64,000 bases of DNA from Lepidurus packardi (Eukaryota > Arthropoda > Branchiopoda > Notostraca > Triopsidae), in assembly GCA_023053545.1 (NCBI GenBank), contig JAKZAN010000006.1:4469001-4533000 (forward strand), given 5' to 3'. Shown here piece by piece: positions 49,979 to 62,729 of this stretch. Made by a program: the position numbers and the translations under genes. Each line of letters starts with the position of its first letter. The stretch's first letter is position 1. The notes beneath the pieces were generated by a model, which worked only from the letters and a program-made list of their open reading frames with translations, did no database searches and was not told the DNA's origin.

Positions 49979-50597
49979 TCACACAGTTTTGCGAAGCGAA
50001 ACTTTTTCCTGAAGCGTCTGCTCCAATCTGCATCTAAAGCAGTGCTGTTTTGCAACTTTTTAAAAAAATGTTTATCCTGGTCAAAAATCTCACATGAAAG
50101 CAAGAGAAAATACAATTAATCCCAACATAAATTCAACCCTAATTTACTTGGCTTAATTTTTAGTTCAGTGTACATTCCAAAAGAACATACTTAAAATTGC
50201 ACTAAGGTTTCTAAATAAATTTTGTTGGTTGATTTTTTTTAAAGCTTAAATGATAGCATTTCTACTTCTATAATAACTTTAATTAATTTTCGATTTCTTC
50301 AACAAGGCTAATTAAAAATTCATCAGGAGATTAGAATACAACTTCACCTTACGTGTCAGTTATCTTCTGACCCATTACTCGTAAGGCATTTTTCACCATT
50401 TTATTAATGTTAAACTCTAACGAGATTCACTTCAAAGAACCCCATGAAATTTAATTAGGTCTATATTATTGTATCAATAAAAGGTCAAATGCACAGAACG
50501 AGATGTGTAATTACCTGTTACTGAAAGCATTACATTGCAACGGTCCAACACTTGAATACTGTGATAATAAATCCATTTTTTTTTTCATTTTTTACAG
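49979..50597. other. Gene 4 3' UTR and GTF3C1 downstream region
   Basis: About 620 bp of AT-rich sequence between convergent genes. The family-type 3' UTR is recognisable near 49990-50060. No other feature was found. Confidence 0.4.
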
Positions 50598-51152
50598 TTA
50601 AACATCCGCTGGAGTATGACATTCGCAGAAAGGAATATAATCTTGGTCTGCGGTATGTACTCCAATGAACTCACTGAGACGGACGATTGCATCGCCTGTA
50701 GCTTCTACCCGTACAGTCGTCTCATTTTCCCAAACATCCACATCACCTTCATAAAAAAGCCCCATCATCACTCCATCAAATATAGCATTGAAAAAATACC
50801 TATCGAGTATTGCAAAGGCTCTGAAAACAATGTAGCCACGCCCTTTTGGACCTTGAACTGCTTCATGCACCCCAACGCTTCCAATATCTTAAAAAATTAT
50901 CAAGAATTACTACTTTTCTCACCTTAAAAACATCGTCTTACTTCAACCAATTCTCTCGCATGAACAATCTGGATCACGGGTGCAAACCGCTCTCCCAGTT
51001 CGGCAATCGTAATACCGGGTTTCAACATTGCGTGACTGAGTAACGCTCCCAGCATTCGGTTCAAAACTTTCCGGTTGACTGTCCCGTCAATTCGCACCCA
51101 GGGTCGCACCAAAACGAAGATCTTCTCTCTTGAAATAGCAAATAGAAATAGA

Positions 51153-51183
<31 letters not shown>

Positions 51184-54100
51184 TATGCCTTACTCTGGTT
51201 CAAACGGTTTTGAAGATTCAGCGACTTTTCGCTCCACTTTTTTCCGCGAACTTCTGCGCACTGGCTCCTCAACTTGGTCTTCGCTGCTCTTCGGAGCTTC
51301 AATTTCCATACTGCTCTCCAACGCAGGTTCAATATCTGAATCAATCTGATCTTCTTTCGTCGTAGTAGTCTCTACAGCATCCTCCAAAGTTGGTCCAGCC
51401 GTTTCTTCTGAAGGAATTTCAGGAATCGTTTCTTCTTCCGCTGTGGACTGCTTGTTTCCAAGCATGTAAAACTTTTGTATTGGCGCCGCCAACTTTTCCT
51501 TCTGCAGTCGCAACAACCGGAAAGAATGGACCGCCCAAGGCGTGGCGCAACTACTAGCGGCTAGACGCGTGCAAGCCACGCCTACTCGTACCATATGCCC
51601 TGCTTCCATGAGCAAACTAACGTGTTGTGCCAACGAAAACTGACCCATTAGCTCACCAACCCCTTCCTACGATCAAAACCCCAAAAATTAACTAGATATT
51701 TGAACATAGTTAAGATACTTTTACCCTAAGTTGCGAGCCAAACAGCCCCATTTCCTGCGCTTCAATAAGAAGATTCATTATACGCATAGCATCTTGAATT
51801 TCTGCCTCTTCCAGACCTTTTTCTTCATACAGTTCCTTGATATGCTCCATAGATGGCGCAGGATGCGGCAGCAAGCTGCAGAAAATAGATCGAAATCTTT
51901 AAAGAACGAACTAAAGATAATAAAAACTAAATAAAATAAACTAAATAAAAATATATAATAATGCAAATATATAATAATAATAATAATAAAAATACAGTTG
52001 CGGCAACAGGCGAGAGCCTACGCCAGCTCAAAAATGAAAAAAAAAAAATAATAATAATAATAAAAATAAATAATAATAAAATAAGAACTAATTAAAATAG
52101 ATAATAAATTCATATTACGTTTGAATGCGGTTGATAACCTTGTGTTGGAGCTCTTTGGAGATGGGTTCCCATGGTTGGTAGGAAGGGAAACTGGTCTTTT
52201 CTCCTTGCGAATCACCAAAAGCTCGCATTCTGAAGTACACTTTGCATTGGTTGAGTACAAAGAAGTCGTAAATGTGTTGCGAATGAACTCCGTCGCCTGC
52301 ATCAGGTTTGCCGACCATCTCTTCCCGCATCATGTGTAACGCCAAGCGCGACGAGGATTTGACAAAGTTGGATTTCTGAAGACGCTTCTCGCCAGTACTC
52401 TCTCCTTCAAAGCGAACGACGCTAACCGGTCCTAGACCTAAGCTTCCTTTTCCCTCCATAAGCCGTTCCTCTTCTGAAGGTTCAAGACAGCGTTTCTTGA
52501 CTTTTTCTGAGACGAGCTCCTCAGTCGCTTTGCGCTTCTTGGAAGGAGACATGTCTAGTTCTTCCGTCGTACTGGCTTCTTCAACCTCCTCTTCTGCTTC
52601 TATGCTCGGCTTCTCATTAACGTCAATGATGCTCTTAAAGCGCTTTAAATCCCAAAAAAAAATAAAAATTAAACGTTTAATTTCTAAACACTTTAAGTAA
52701 ATGAGAAGCAGCTTACTTCCATGACACGATTCACGTGTTCTAGGCCAGTACTTAGGTTAGGATCCATCACAATAATTTGGTCCGGCACAATTGTCGTAAA
52801 CGTCAACTAAAACGCGTAAAAAACGCGCAAAAAAATCAATTTAAACAGTTATAAATCGATTTTATTAAGTTATGACGATGTTTTTACCCTATGATTGCAC
52901 ATCAAGGAGACAACCATCGCTGCATAGCCTCCTTGCAAGTGTCTATCCGTTAGACACGTTCCCCACGCATTTGATTCGAACACTTGTTCGGACTCAATGG
53001 CTACGCGTTTTGCTGGTACATCAGCCCGCGTTTCTTTCTTCGAAACTTTCTCTGTGGCTGTCGTCGACGATAAAGAAGGGATAGGTTCTTCTTCTGTGGC
53101 GGGTAACTCGACAATTTTGGGTTTATCCAGTTTGGGCTTGAATACACTGGTTAGCAAACTAACGCATTGGCCAAACATCGCATATTGGTACCGAGTAAGG
53201 AACAAATGGACGTATCTATAAATGAAATAAGATTACATAAATTACAAATTACATAAACGCAAAAAAAAAACAAAAAAAAAATAAAAATTAAAAAATGGGC
53301 GTATCTATAAATGAAATACGAACAAATTACATAAACGCAAAAAAAAAAAAATAATTTAATGAAAAAAGTTTTTAATAAGATCAAATGGTTATGGGATTTA
53401 CTTCTTCGTTACAACTTACGAGCTGGACAGTTTATAAGGGTTGGATGATAGCGGTAAATGCTCAGCAGCTTTGTTCTTAGTATATCCCCTGTGTTTCCGC
53501 ACTGCAAGGATCATTTCTGAGCGCATTTTAGCGAATGTGGAGCGCAGCAGACTATCAGGGTATTGTTCGTAAATACGAAATAACTGATGGCCCCATGACG
53601 TCTTTTCCTTGGAGCAACACATTGAGCTCTAAAAGGAAATACGAAAATGCATCAGAATTTAAAGAAAATATTCAAATAATTTATTAAAAATTAAAAATAT
53701 TTTTTTTTAAATTACAAAAATGTAAAAATACTAAAAAATTACAAAGAAAAAAAATTTAAATAAAAATATAAATAAAATATTCAAAAAAAAATCAAAAATA
53801 ACCGGAATTGACCATACACAATTGACAAGACAACTGAACTTATATAACCGGAATTGACAATACAGTTGCGGCAACAGGCGAGAGCCTACACCAGCTATCT
53901 TATTAAAAAAAAACAAAAAAAATACTAAAAATATTTAAAAATTAAAAAAAAAATGGAGTTTGCTTACGTGTATAACGTTATAGATGACCCTGGCACGGAT
54001 ATCAGTTAGGTTATCCACTTCTTGGATAGTCTTCCGTTGCTTGATGGTTCCTTTGGGCACCGAGATCACAAATCGGTTTCTGTGGATAATATACGAGGAT

Positions 54101-56016
54101 AAATGTGAAGAATTTGTATTGGAAAAGTGCGCAATTTTTCGTTTCATTCACCTAAACTCGTTGACGGTCAAGGGAAACTGGAACCCTTGACAGGTAGCGT
54201 TACTAGACCAATTGTCCGCGAGCCACTCCACTAAATTTCTGAAACGTATCGCAGCTTCAGCATTCGCTTTATCTCTTCCCATGATTGTGCGTTCAGCTGC
54301 AGTCATAGGACGCTATAAAACAGACGATTTATATAGTAATTTAGATGTAATTTGTATGTAAATAGTAATCTACCCCAACCAGCTTCTCCACTTCAGGGTT
54401 ACGCTGGATTTCCTCCAAAACCATAGCCAAGTTATAGGCTGTGCTCGCGTTTTTCATCATGTAGAGCATGCGGCGTTGGCAAGCCCTCGAGGTTTTATTC
54501 TTGGAATCCTATAAAAATCGTAAAAAAATCGCAATGAAATCGAGCCGTTATAAAAAGAAATAAAGAATAATTGTAATTCGCTATTGTTAATAAAAAGAGA
54601 AGATTTTTTACCGGATATCGGTTGTGAAGCATATCTCGCACGTGGAAAAAGCTAATCATCTGACTTCGCGAGTAAGGCATGACGTAAGTACCAGCAATCT
54701 TACATAGTAATAGGAATGCGACTTCACTAGCATTCCAGTCCACACGCCTATGCAAAAAAAAAATAATCAAAACAGTATTAAACGATATTAATTAGGTAAA
54801 AAAAGTTTAAAAAAAGAGGAACTCACAGCTTGTCCATAGCTTTGAGAGCTGCTTTATCCACTTCATCATAGTAAGGCTGCTTGCGTTCCGTCCGTTTTCG
54901 TTGGACCATGCGCACTACTTGATCAGGGCGACGTCTTTTCACACTTCGGGACAAATGGACGTCCGTTGAAGAAGCATTCCCAATGGCTGTCGTGTTGACT
55001 GCCATTTTTTGGTTCACGCGAGGAATACCTTTGCTCGTATGGGGGACGTTGGGCTGCTTCGACACCAAGACAGCCTTCCCTCCCTAAATACAGTAGTTAA
55101 TTTTAAAATCTTCGAATAAAATTTCAAATTTTCAAATTTCAAATTTTCAAATTTTCAATTTTCAAATTTTCAAATTTCAAATTTGAAAATTTTCGAATTT
55201 TCAATTTTCAAATTTTCAAATTTCAAATTTTCAAATTTCAAATTTTCAAATTTCAAATCCTGAAATCTTACAGCTGCAGTGAGATTCTTCTTCAAGCTCG
55301 GCAGCCTGCCAGGAGCGATTTGGATTGCATTTGCACTTCCCTCGGTAATACTCGAAAGCCAATCTTTTCTCTAAAAAGAATTTAAAAAAAAAATAATAAT
55401 AATTTAACAGGAAGAAATATTCAAATAATCTTACCAGATTTGTCCCTGCTAAACTATCCTGAAGCCCTTGCATTTTCGTATGAGACCAATTACGCTTCAA
55501 ATGACTAAACATGCAACGAAATAACAAATAAATGATTCAAACAATACATTATTTTCAAGTTTAGAACTATTTCAATGAAAAAGTATTGAAAATATAACGA
55601 AATAGTTACGCAAAGAACGCAGAATCGTATCCAGCGGCGCCTAAATGATCCCCAGGTAACGTTCCCGTGTCACACAAAGGGGCTTCATCTGGTAAACGAG
55701 CCTGGAGGCGTTCCACCATGCTTGGTTTTCTATCCAACACTTCCAGAACAATACTGCTGCCCTGCGCACAGGAATATCCACCTGAGAAACCAAAAATCCT
55801 TCATTTGAAACCTAATTTTCTCAAAGACAGGAACTCTACCTAAGGGTGTGTTCATACAAATGGTCCATACGTCGTACCAATACTGAGAAATGTCCTCTTC
55901 TTTGGTAAAATAGTACTCCCTGGGCAAATAGACCGAGTCTGCAGTAATCTGATGGTAGCCTGGGCCTGACGTCGTAGTATCCAAGATCTTTGCTCGACGG
56001 TTAACGAACATAAACA

Positions 56017-56101
<85 letters not shown>

Positions 56102-59100
56102 AATAAATAAAAAAGTAACAAAAACAAGTTCTTACCTGATCCTTTTCTTTCAGACTGCGAGGTCCAAACTGCAACAAGCCAACGAAGCATAACCTCGTGG
56201 CGACTTCATGGATGGAGAAGAGATATTTGCGTGAAAAGAGGAGTAACTGTCGAATATGCAAAGGCAGCTGGTAAACCAAGTAATGCTGCTTGACAGGATG
56301 CTGGAGCCACTCCTCCAGCCCTTCAATCTTGAATGACAGCAGCACCAGTTTGACGAAAAGCGACAATGGCGTCCGTAGCAAGACATCACAGAAGAAGCAC
56401 CATCCGGTGGGCCACCCTTGATGCTGGGGCAAAGGAGGAAGGAACATGGACCAATGAACTTGGGCTCGGTAAAGCCGAGGTAAATTTTCGGGCAATTCCG
56501 AGGCTGCCAACGTGGGTTCTTGCGTTAACAAGCTCGCGACGGCTTCAGCTTGGTCCAGATTGGGTTCGCCAGCATAATTGTACGTTAAATAGAACAAGAA
56601 CTTGTGCAGTTCCCTCATACGGATGAATTTCGGTTCGATGCCGTATTGTCGTCCATATGCCTATCAAAGATGGTTTCAATTAGACGAAAACTGAAGTTAA
56701 GAGATGTGTTTTACTCTGTTCCACGGTTTGCTGTCCAGTACTGGCAACGGCGCTTGAGGAACAGCCGTTAGTTCTTTGAGTTCCCAAACACTGGACTTCA
56801 GGGAATCCATGGAAGGAACTTGAGCTGCTTCAGGCCAATTGACGGAAACCGCCTTGTCTTTGGCTTCTTTTTCTTTCATTTGCTGCATTAGGTTAAGCAT
56901 TTCGCGGTTAGGCGCCGAAAACTTGAGCTTGGCTTGCTCCACTGCTGAGCGAATAACGGAATTATCTAGAAAAAACAAAAAAAAAAACACACAAACGGTC
57001 TTACTGTATCAATAGAAGTTTTTAGCTTATATAGTTTATAAAGTTTTTATCTTTTATTTTATATAGAAAGTTAGACGTTTTTATCTGTATACCAGCAGTG
57101 ATCGAAGGATGGCAGATAAAATGCAATGCCTTTTCCTTTTCCCCGGATTTGAGCACTACTTTCATATTTTTGAGATGTCGGTCTTTGGCTAAGCGCTGCA
57201 AAATTCGTTGCAAAGATTTACGGTCCATTCGCTCTTTAACACCTTCCTTCGCTTCCTCTTGCGATATTAACTACATAAAAATACAAAATTTGAATGAAAA
57301 AATTTATAGTAAAATTGCAAAAAATCTAAAGTCTAAAAACCTAAAAATCTAAATATAAATCTAAAAAAAAAAAAAAAAAAAAAATTAAATAAAATAAAAT
57401 AAAAATATAAAATAAAAAAATATAAAATAAATATAAAAATAAAATAAAAATAAAATAAATAAAAAAATATATAAACCTTAAAAGAAAAAAATAGAAGAAA
57501 AATAACAAAAATCGATAAATAAGTCGAGCAAATAAATCGAATAATAAAAATGTCTCAAACAAATTCTAAAACGATTTTAAAAAGATAAATAAAAATATCG
57601 AATAAATAAATTATAAAAATATCTAAACAACAGCTAAAACGATTTGAAATGAAAGAAAATATGAAATAAAACGACGATACTAACTACATAAATTGCGATA
57701 TTAACTACATAAAAATACAAAATTCGAATTAAAAAATGTATAGTAAAATTGCAAAAAATCTGAAGTCTAAAAATCTAAATTTAAAAAAAAAAAAAAAATA
57801 AAAAAAAAACAAAAAAAAAAACACAATATAAAATAAAATAAATAAAAAAAAAATCGAAATCGAAAAATCTAAACCTTAAAAGAAAAAAATAGAAGAAAAA
57901 TAACCAAAATCGATAGATAAGTCGAACAAATAAATCGAATAATAAAAATGTCTCAAACAAATTCTAAAACGATTTTAAAACGATAAATAAAAATATAGAA
58001 TAAATAAATTATAAAAATATCTAAAAAAAGAACACCTAAAACGATTTGAAATGTACATTTTAAACAATTGAAACGGTTTTAAATGTACATTTTTAATAAT
58101 AAACTTTGGCAACAGGCTTATGCCTATACGCCAATATTAAATAAATAAATAAAAAAAAAAAAAAAACGATTTGAAATGAAAGAAAATTTGAAATAAAACG
58201 ACAAGAAAATTTACCCTTAAATCAATGTGTAAATAAATAATACAACCAACAATAGTTGGGATTGAAATTATATTAAAAAAAAAATAATTTAAAAATACCC
58301 TTTCTAGGATAACTGGGCTCTCAATGACTAATCCTTCATTAATGGCTTGCATGATGATATTTGCTCGTTTAATGAACCGGAAGGACAATTCGTTGCTAGG
58401 TTTCTTGCCGTTTCCATGCTCGGATCCCACAGCTTGCAGCAAATTGCCATGGTCTGCCCTCCTATCCTCAAGAAACGCAATAAATATGATTCCAAATGGT
58501 CTGAAAATAACTACAAAGTCAAACTTACACAAGTTTGAAGTCATCTTCAACGCTTTCTTCGAATACACCCACGGCTTCGCTAAGAGCAACCTTGACAGGA
58601 CTTCCAAAGTCCGACAAAAAGCTTTGGTTTCCATCTTGGGTTTCTTCTTTGACATCCGCTGTTAATGAAGCTGGCGTTTCACTGCGGGACAACGGTAATC
58701 TGGGTTCCACGTCCCCAATTGTGTTTGTTAGCAAGTTAACAAACTTTTCCTTCTCGGATTTCATCTTCGCATGGCGTCCACCCGTTTCTTCATACTTGCT
58801 GTCGAAAAACCTGTCAAATAAACCCAAAATTTCATGAAAAAATCTGAATTTTATCGGCAACTTAATCGATAATGACTTACATGGCACAGCGTTGTTTGCC
58901 TTGGTCTTTGTAGTACTTCTTGGCCAGTCTCAATCGTATCAAAGATCGACAAAGCGACCTCGAATCTAACCTATTAAGGCCTAGGACTGTTCCTAGCTGC
59001 CTTTGGCTCAACCCTTCACCACCTGCCTTCTTCAGAAGCTCGTAGCTTTGGCGTTTCAGGGAAACGTTGTTCTTCAGCTGGTTTTGGTTCAAGATTCCTG

Positions 59101-60533
59101 CCGAAAAAGTCAAAAATTAGGTTTTAGAAAGCTTGAATAGGATCCAGACTTTACCAAAACCCCCTTCATCTTCTTCATCTCCTTCTTCCGCTTCGTCATC
59201 CAGGAAAATGTCGTCTGGCTTGGTATCCGGATTGCGAAGCATCAAGACACGAATGGTTTTCTCGGACCCGTTTTTGTTTTTCCATTCTTTGGTGGATGCA
59301 TTGGGGAAAATGGTTCTATGAGGAACTCTCTATGAGAATTAAATCAATAAAAATAAAATTTAATAGAATAACTTCCATCATTTTCATTTAAGAAGGGTAA
59401 TTACCTCATCGGTTAAGACGTACTTCCGAAATTGGGGTAAAGAGAAGAGTTTCTTGGTGTGAGTTTTGGAAGCGATGGCTGCGTAGACTTCAGAGTACTC
59501 CAGCATGCCTTTAGGCGCTTTGACGAGCATTTCAATCACTTGGGAGCCAATCGTAAGCATTCTGGGACGCAAATAGGTAGCGAAACGGGGTAAATGCAGT
59601 AGTGATGCTGATATGTATCGCCCAGCGATGCGAAATCCCACGTGCTGCTTAGCAATATAACGTTTTAGTACAAATATTCGAGTGAAAAAAATATTTTGAG
59701 TGAAAAAAAGTGGTTTACTTGTTTGACAATGAGCTTTAGCTGGACTAATTTCTTGCGGAAGTAAAAGACGGTCTTAGGAGGTATACTCAGGACGCCGATT
59801 TCCTTGTCATGAGTGCTTAAGCCCGTTTTCCGAGATCTTCCGATGCGCTCCAGAAGGATATAGTGATTCAGGCCGACTTCTGCTGTGAGAATGGAAGAAT
59901 TGCCCGTGAGCGCTAGATTCCGGGCTCTTTGGGAAGCCACGAATACCAGGCGATCGCCCCATTTCTCCTTAGCTTCGGCATAGTTTGTGGAGTGAAAGTC
60001 CTGGGTGATGTCAACTCGAGTGTAGTATGTTTCACAAGAGCCTCTAATGTGGTTAACAGCATCTTCAAGAGGGCAATTGGGGTAGATTTCCTCCGGTAAA
60101 TTCTAAAAAAAACATTGCAAACAAATGATTATTGTAAAATAAAAAGAAACTTGAAGTGAAAATTTCCAAAATGTGAAAACTTACGACACTTGTATAGCTT
60201 CCTTCCATAGCATTATAATCAGAGCGAATATAGACAACTAAGGGTTTTCTGGGTTCCTCGAGAAGTAATGCTTGCACTTCATCTTCTTGCTTGATTAGTT
60301 CATAAATGTAGGATTTAGTATTACCGTCAAGTTTTAAGGGAAAGCCTTCTCTGTGAGCTAATCTTTCCCACAACGCTAAAGCAAAATTTTAGAATTCGTC
60401 ATTAACAGGCTTTTTAAAGGAAATTTTAATTTTATTTCATGTATTTACCATCTGGTGTAACCCCATCTAAGCCCTCCAGAGCAATTTCATCCAAAACAGC
60501 TCCAGGAATGTCCAGCGGATCCAAATCGTCCAT
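50598..60533 (-). CDS. GTF3C1: GTF3C1, largest subunit of TFIIIC (B-box binding), with an apparent frameshift in the last exon
   Basis: 28 exons, about 2030 residues up to the in-frame TGA at 50768-50770: 60449-60533, 60185-60375, 59719-60102, 59405-59644, 59155-59329, 58881-59097, 58529-58810, 58299-58461, 57093-57270, 56715-56965, 56136-56660, 55840-56017, 55610-55781, 55435-55504, 55272-55370, 54827-55083, 54612-54747, 54374-54508, 54152-54312, 53968-54079, 53420-53628, 52888-53215, 52717-52806, 52119-52642, 51725-51875, 51194-51666, 50942-51128 and 50887 down to the end. Conserved segments include DEIALEGLDGVTPDALWERL, VASQRARNLAL, LERIGRSR, GWPTGWCFFCDVLLRTPLSL, FVGLLQFGP, MNTPLGR, PGDHLGAAGYDSAF, HLKRNWS and LGCMKQFKVQKG. 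TFIIIC binds the B box of tRNA genes to recruit TFIIIB and RNA polymerase III. A second frame stays open to 50598; see findings. Confidence 0.93.
51152..51186. repeat. (TA)n microsatellite in a GTF3C1 intron
   Basis: About 16 TA units, interrupted by one C, between exons 26 and 27. Confidence 0.9.
51992..52028. repeat. Intronic hairpin repeat, copy 1
   Basis: ggcaacaggcgagagcctac followed by gcc can fold as GGC..AGGC-gaga-GCCT..GCC. It is flanked by very AT-rich DNA. Copies 2 and 3 lie in other introns of the same gene. Confidence 0.7.
53861..53896. repeat. Intronic hairpin repeat, copy 2
   Basis: Same as copy 1 over about 34 bases (acagttgcggcaacaggcga, then gagcctacaccagct), with one change that weakens the outer stem. 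Lies between exons 20 and 21 of GTF3C1. Confidence 0.7.
55121..55258. repeat. Simple tandem repeat of ttcaaattt type in a GTF3C1 intron
   Basis: About 140 bp made of alternating caaatttt and caaattt units, with small variants, between exons 15 and 16. Confidence 0.9.
56019..56095. repeat. Pure (TA)38 microsatellite abutting a splice acceptor
   Basis: A 77-bp perfect TA run ends 1-2 bases from the first base of exon 12 of GTF3C1 (56017). On the gene strand it directly precedes the acceptor AG. Confidence 0.95.
57261..58135. repeat. Tandem duplication (about 434 bp) spanning a GTF3C1 exon-intron border
   Basis: The sequence gcgatattaactacataaaa starts at 57261 and again at 57695. The following 300 or more bases run in parallel, for example the segment ending tctcaaacaaattctaaaac. 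The first copy includes the 5' end of exon 9 and its acceptor; the second copy carries a decayed version. Confidence 0.85.
58105..58135. repeat. Intronic hairpin repeat, copy 3
   Basis: ggcaacaggcttatgcctat followed by acgcc keeps both stems (GGC/GCC and AGGC/GCCT) of copy 1, while the loop is ttat instead of gaga. Confidence 0.65.
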
Positions 60534-60911
60534 TATTGTATAATAATCAACTAATATTAATAACCGTAAGCTCAGCCATTCAATTATCCGCTCTAGTCAC
60601 TGTAAAAAAAATAACGGCAGTTTTGTCTACATACACACAGCGACGTGGCTATTTGGCAGGGAAACGAACGTCAACATGCAACCACTTTCCCCACGTGTAA
60701 GTCGTGTATGGCCTGTATGCACCATAAGCACGGTGCTAACGGTAGATTTCACATCAACGAGGAAGAAAACAGTCTGCGCTTGCGGCACCATTAGCGGCAG
60801 CCTTGAAAAGTAATCCCTAAACAAAAGCACGTGCTTTACAAATGGCGAAGGCATAGAGCAAACACCTTTTACGAGATAAACAAGTGCCATTTATTGGAGT
60901 TTAAAAATAAA
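60534..60911. promoter_or_regulatory. GTF3C1/PIGW divergent promoter interval
   Basis: 378 bp between two divergent start codons, so both promoters and 5' UTRs lie here. No TATA box was seen. Confidence 0.45.
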
Positions 60912-62729
60912 ATGGAAGGTTTGGATTCATTTGACTATAAGAACGTACATTCCGACTTTGTGAAAAACTCTGTCGGTATGGGTGCTACGGAAACGTTTTT
61001 AGCTATTGTATCATTTCCTTTGTCGAACGCTATTGTTTCGCTCTCTTTACCATGGCTATTACCAAAACAATATCCCTACGTACCTTACACATCAAGAGCT
61101 TGGTAAAAAAAAAAATGCACACAGTTAGTTCTAGTATTGTTTATCATATTTCTTAATTATTTTACACTCAGGACTCAAACTATGATTGAGTTTGCAGTAT
61201 CAGTTCCTCTACTGATCCTGAACCTGACGGCATTAGCAGAGTATTGTCTTTGGACTGTGGGAATAATGATCCTCGCCATCCTTGGTTTCATGTACTTAAA
61301 CTGCAATTATTCACCAAGTCCTTATAAAACTATGGGGAAGTCCGACTTCCTGGATACCGCCGTTCATACAGTAATCAATCTAGTTTGGAAATTTCTATCT
61401 ATTTTTTTAAATTCATTTTTAGCAAAAACCGTCCTACCTCACGAACTTTAGAGGAAGTATGATGCTAGCCACAGTGCTTTGCATACTCGCAGTCGATTTC
61501 CCTAGTTTTCCGCGTCGTTTTGCCAAGACAGAAGCTTTTGGCTACAGTTTGATGGATACCGGCGTCGGTGGTTTCACATTCCTTCACGGGCTTTCTTCAG
61601 CTCCTTCGCGAGCCAAACAGTCTATTCTCTTTCGGGAGCTGAAGAATTCCAGTTTGTTAATAGTACTTGGCCTGTTACGCTTAATATCCCTCCGAGCTGT
61701 CAACTACCACCAAGTGGTTTCGGAGTACGGTGTACATTGGAACTTTTTCTTCACTCTTGCCTTCACGAAGGTAATACCAATAATAATAATAATGGTCGGC
61801 CAAGAGCTCACACTTTTATATACATTAAAAAAAAAAAATAGTAATAATAAAAAAAATAATTAATATTGAACTCAATATTTTCCAGATTTTCGGCGCTTGG
61901 TTAACGGAGTCATTCCCCCAGCGACGACCCCTCACGTTAGCAATACTCATTATGTGCTCTTATGAGTTGCTATTGAAGCTGGGATTGCAAGATTGGATCC
62001 TTGGAGACAGTCCACGATCCGATTTGTTCTCTTCTAATCGCGAAGGCGTGTTCTCCTTAGCGGGCTATGTCGCTCTCCATTTACTAGCCGTCCAAGTTAA
62101 GCAAATAATGAACACACCGTAAGCTAATGATTCAATTTTTGAATAAAATGTGAATAAAAAACTTTGTAATTTCAATTTAGATTGAATGTGCGCCAATTAC
62201 TGGAAACATTGGCCCGCTTGGCGAGTGTAGCAGTAATTACGTGGGTAGCCTTACATTTGGCCAGTTTTTTCTCGGACAAGCCTTCACGTCGCCTGGCAAA
62301 CTCCGCCTACGTTGCTTGGATGGTAAACAGTTAGAGGTCCACACCATGTTTGATGAATTAAACCTTTTTTTTTTTTTTTAGTTATTTTTCAATGTGGCAA
62401 TCCTAGGAGTTACGATTGGTCTGGAAGTCCTTCTTAAACTAACGCAGTATTACCGGGAGAAGAATTGTAGGAAGAAAAGCGTGGAAGGCATCGTGAAAAC
62501 CAAGGAATTGCCTTTATTCACAGAACCGTATCTGATGCGAGTGATCAACTTTAACGGGTTGCTCTTTTTCGTGGCTGCTAATGTCTTAACCGGTTTAGTA
62601 AACCTCACTTTGGATACGGTCCATGCCGGGAGCTTCTTATCCATCACAATTTTGCTCGTTTATGCTCTAACGTTGGTTTCCTTAGTCACAGTTTTGTATA
62701 TCCGAAGATCCCAATTCCGTTTAAAGTGA
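60912..62729 (+). CDS. PIGW: PIGW, GPI-anchor inositol acyltransferase (GWT1 family)
   Basis: Six exons: 60912-61102, 61172-61370, 61423-61770, 61886-62118, 62181-62322 and 62382-62729, giving 486 residues. Diagnostic family segments are CILAVDFPSFPRRFAKTEAF, GYSLMDTGVGGF, VSEYGVHWNFFFTLAFTK and SSNREGVFSLAGYVALHLL. About a dozen hydrophobic segments suit an ER multipass enzyme. PIGW adds a fatty acid (palmitate) to inositol of GlcN-PI during GPI-anchor synthesis. The donor of exon 2 (after CATACA) was chosen for its phase; a nearby alternative (after ACCGCC) would remove three residues. The gene looks intact. Confidence 0.95.
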
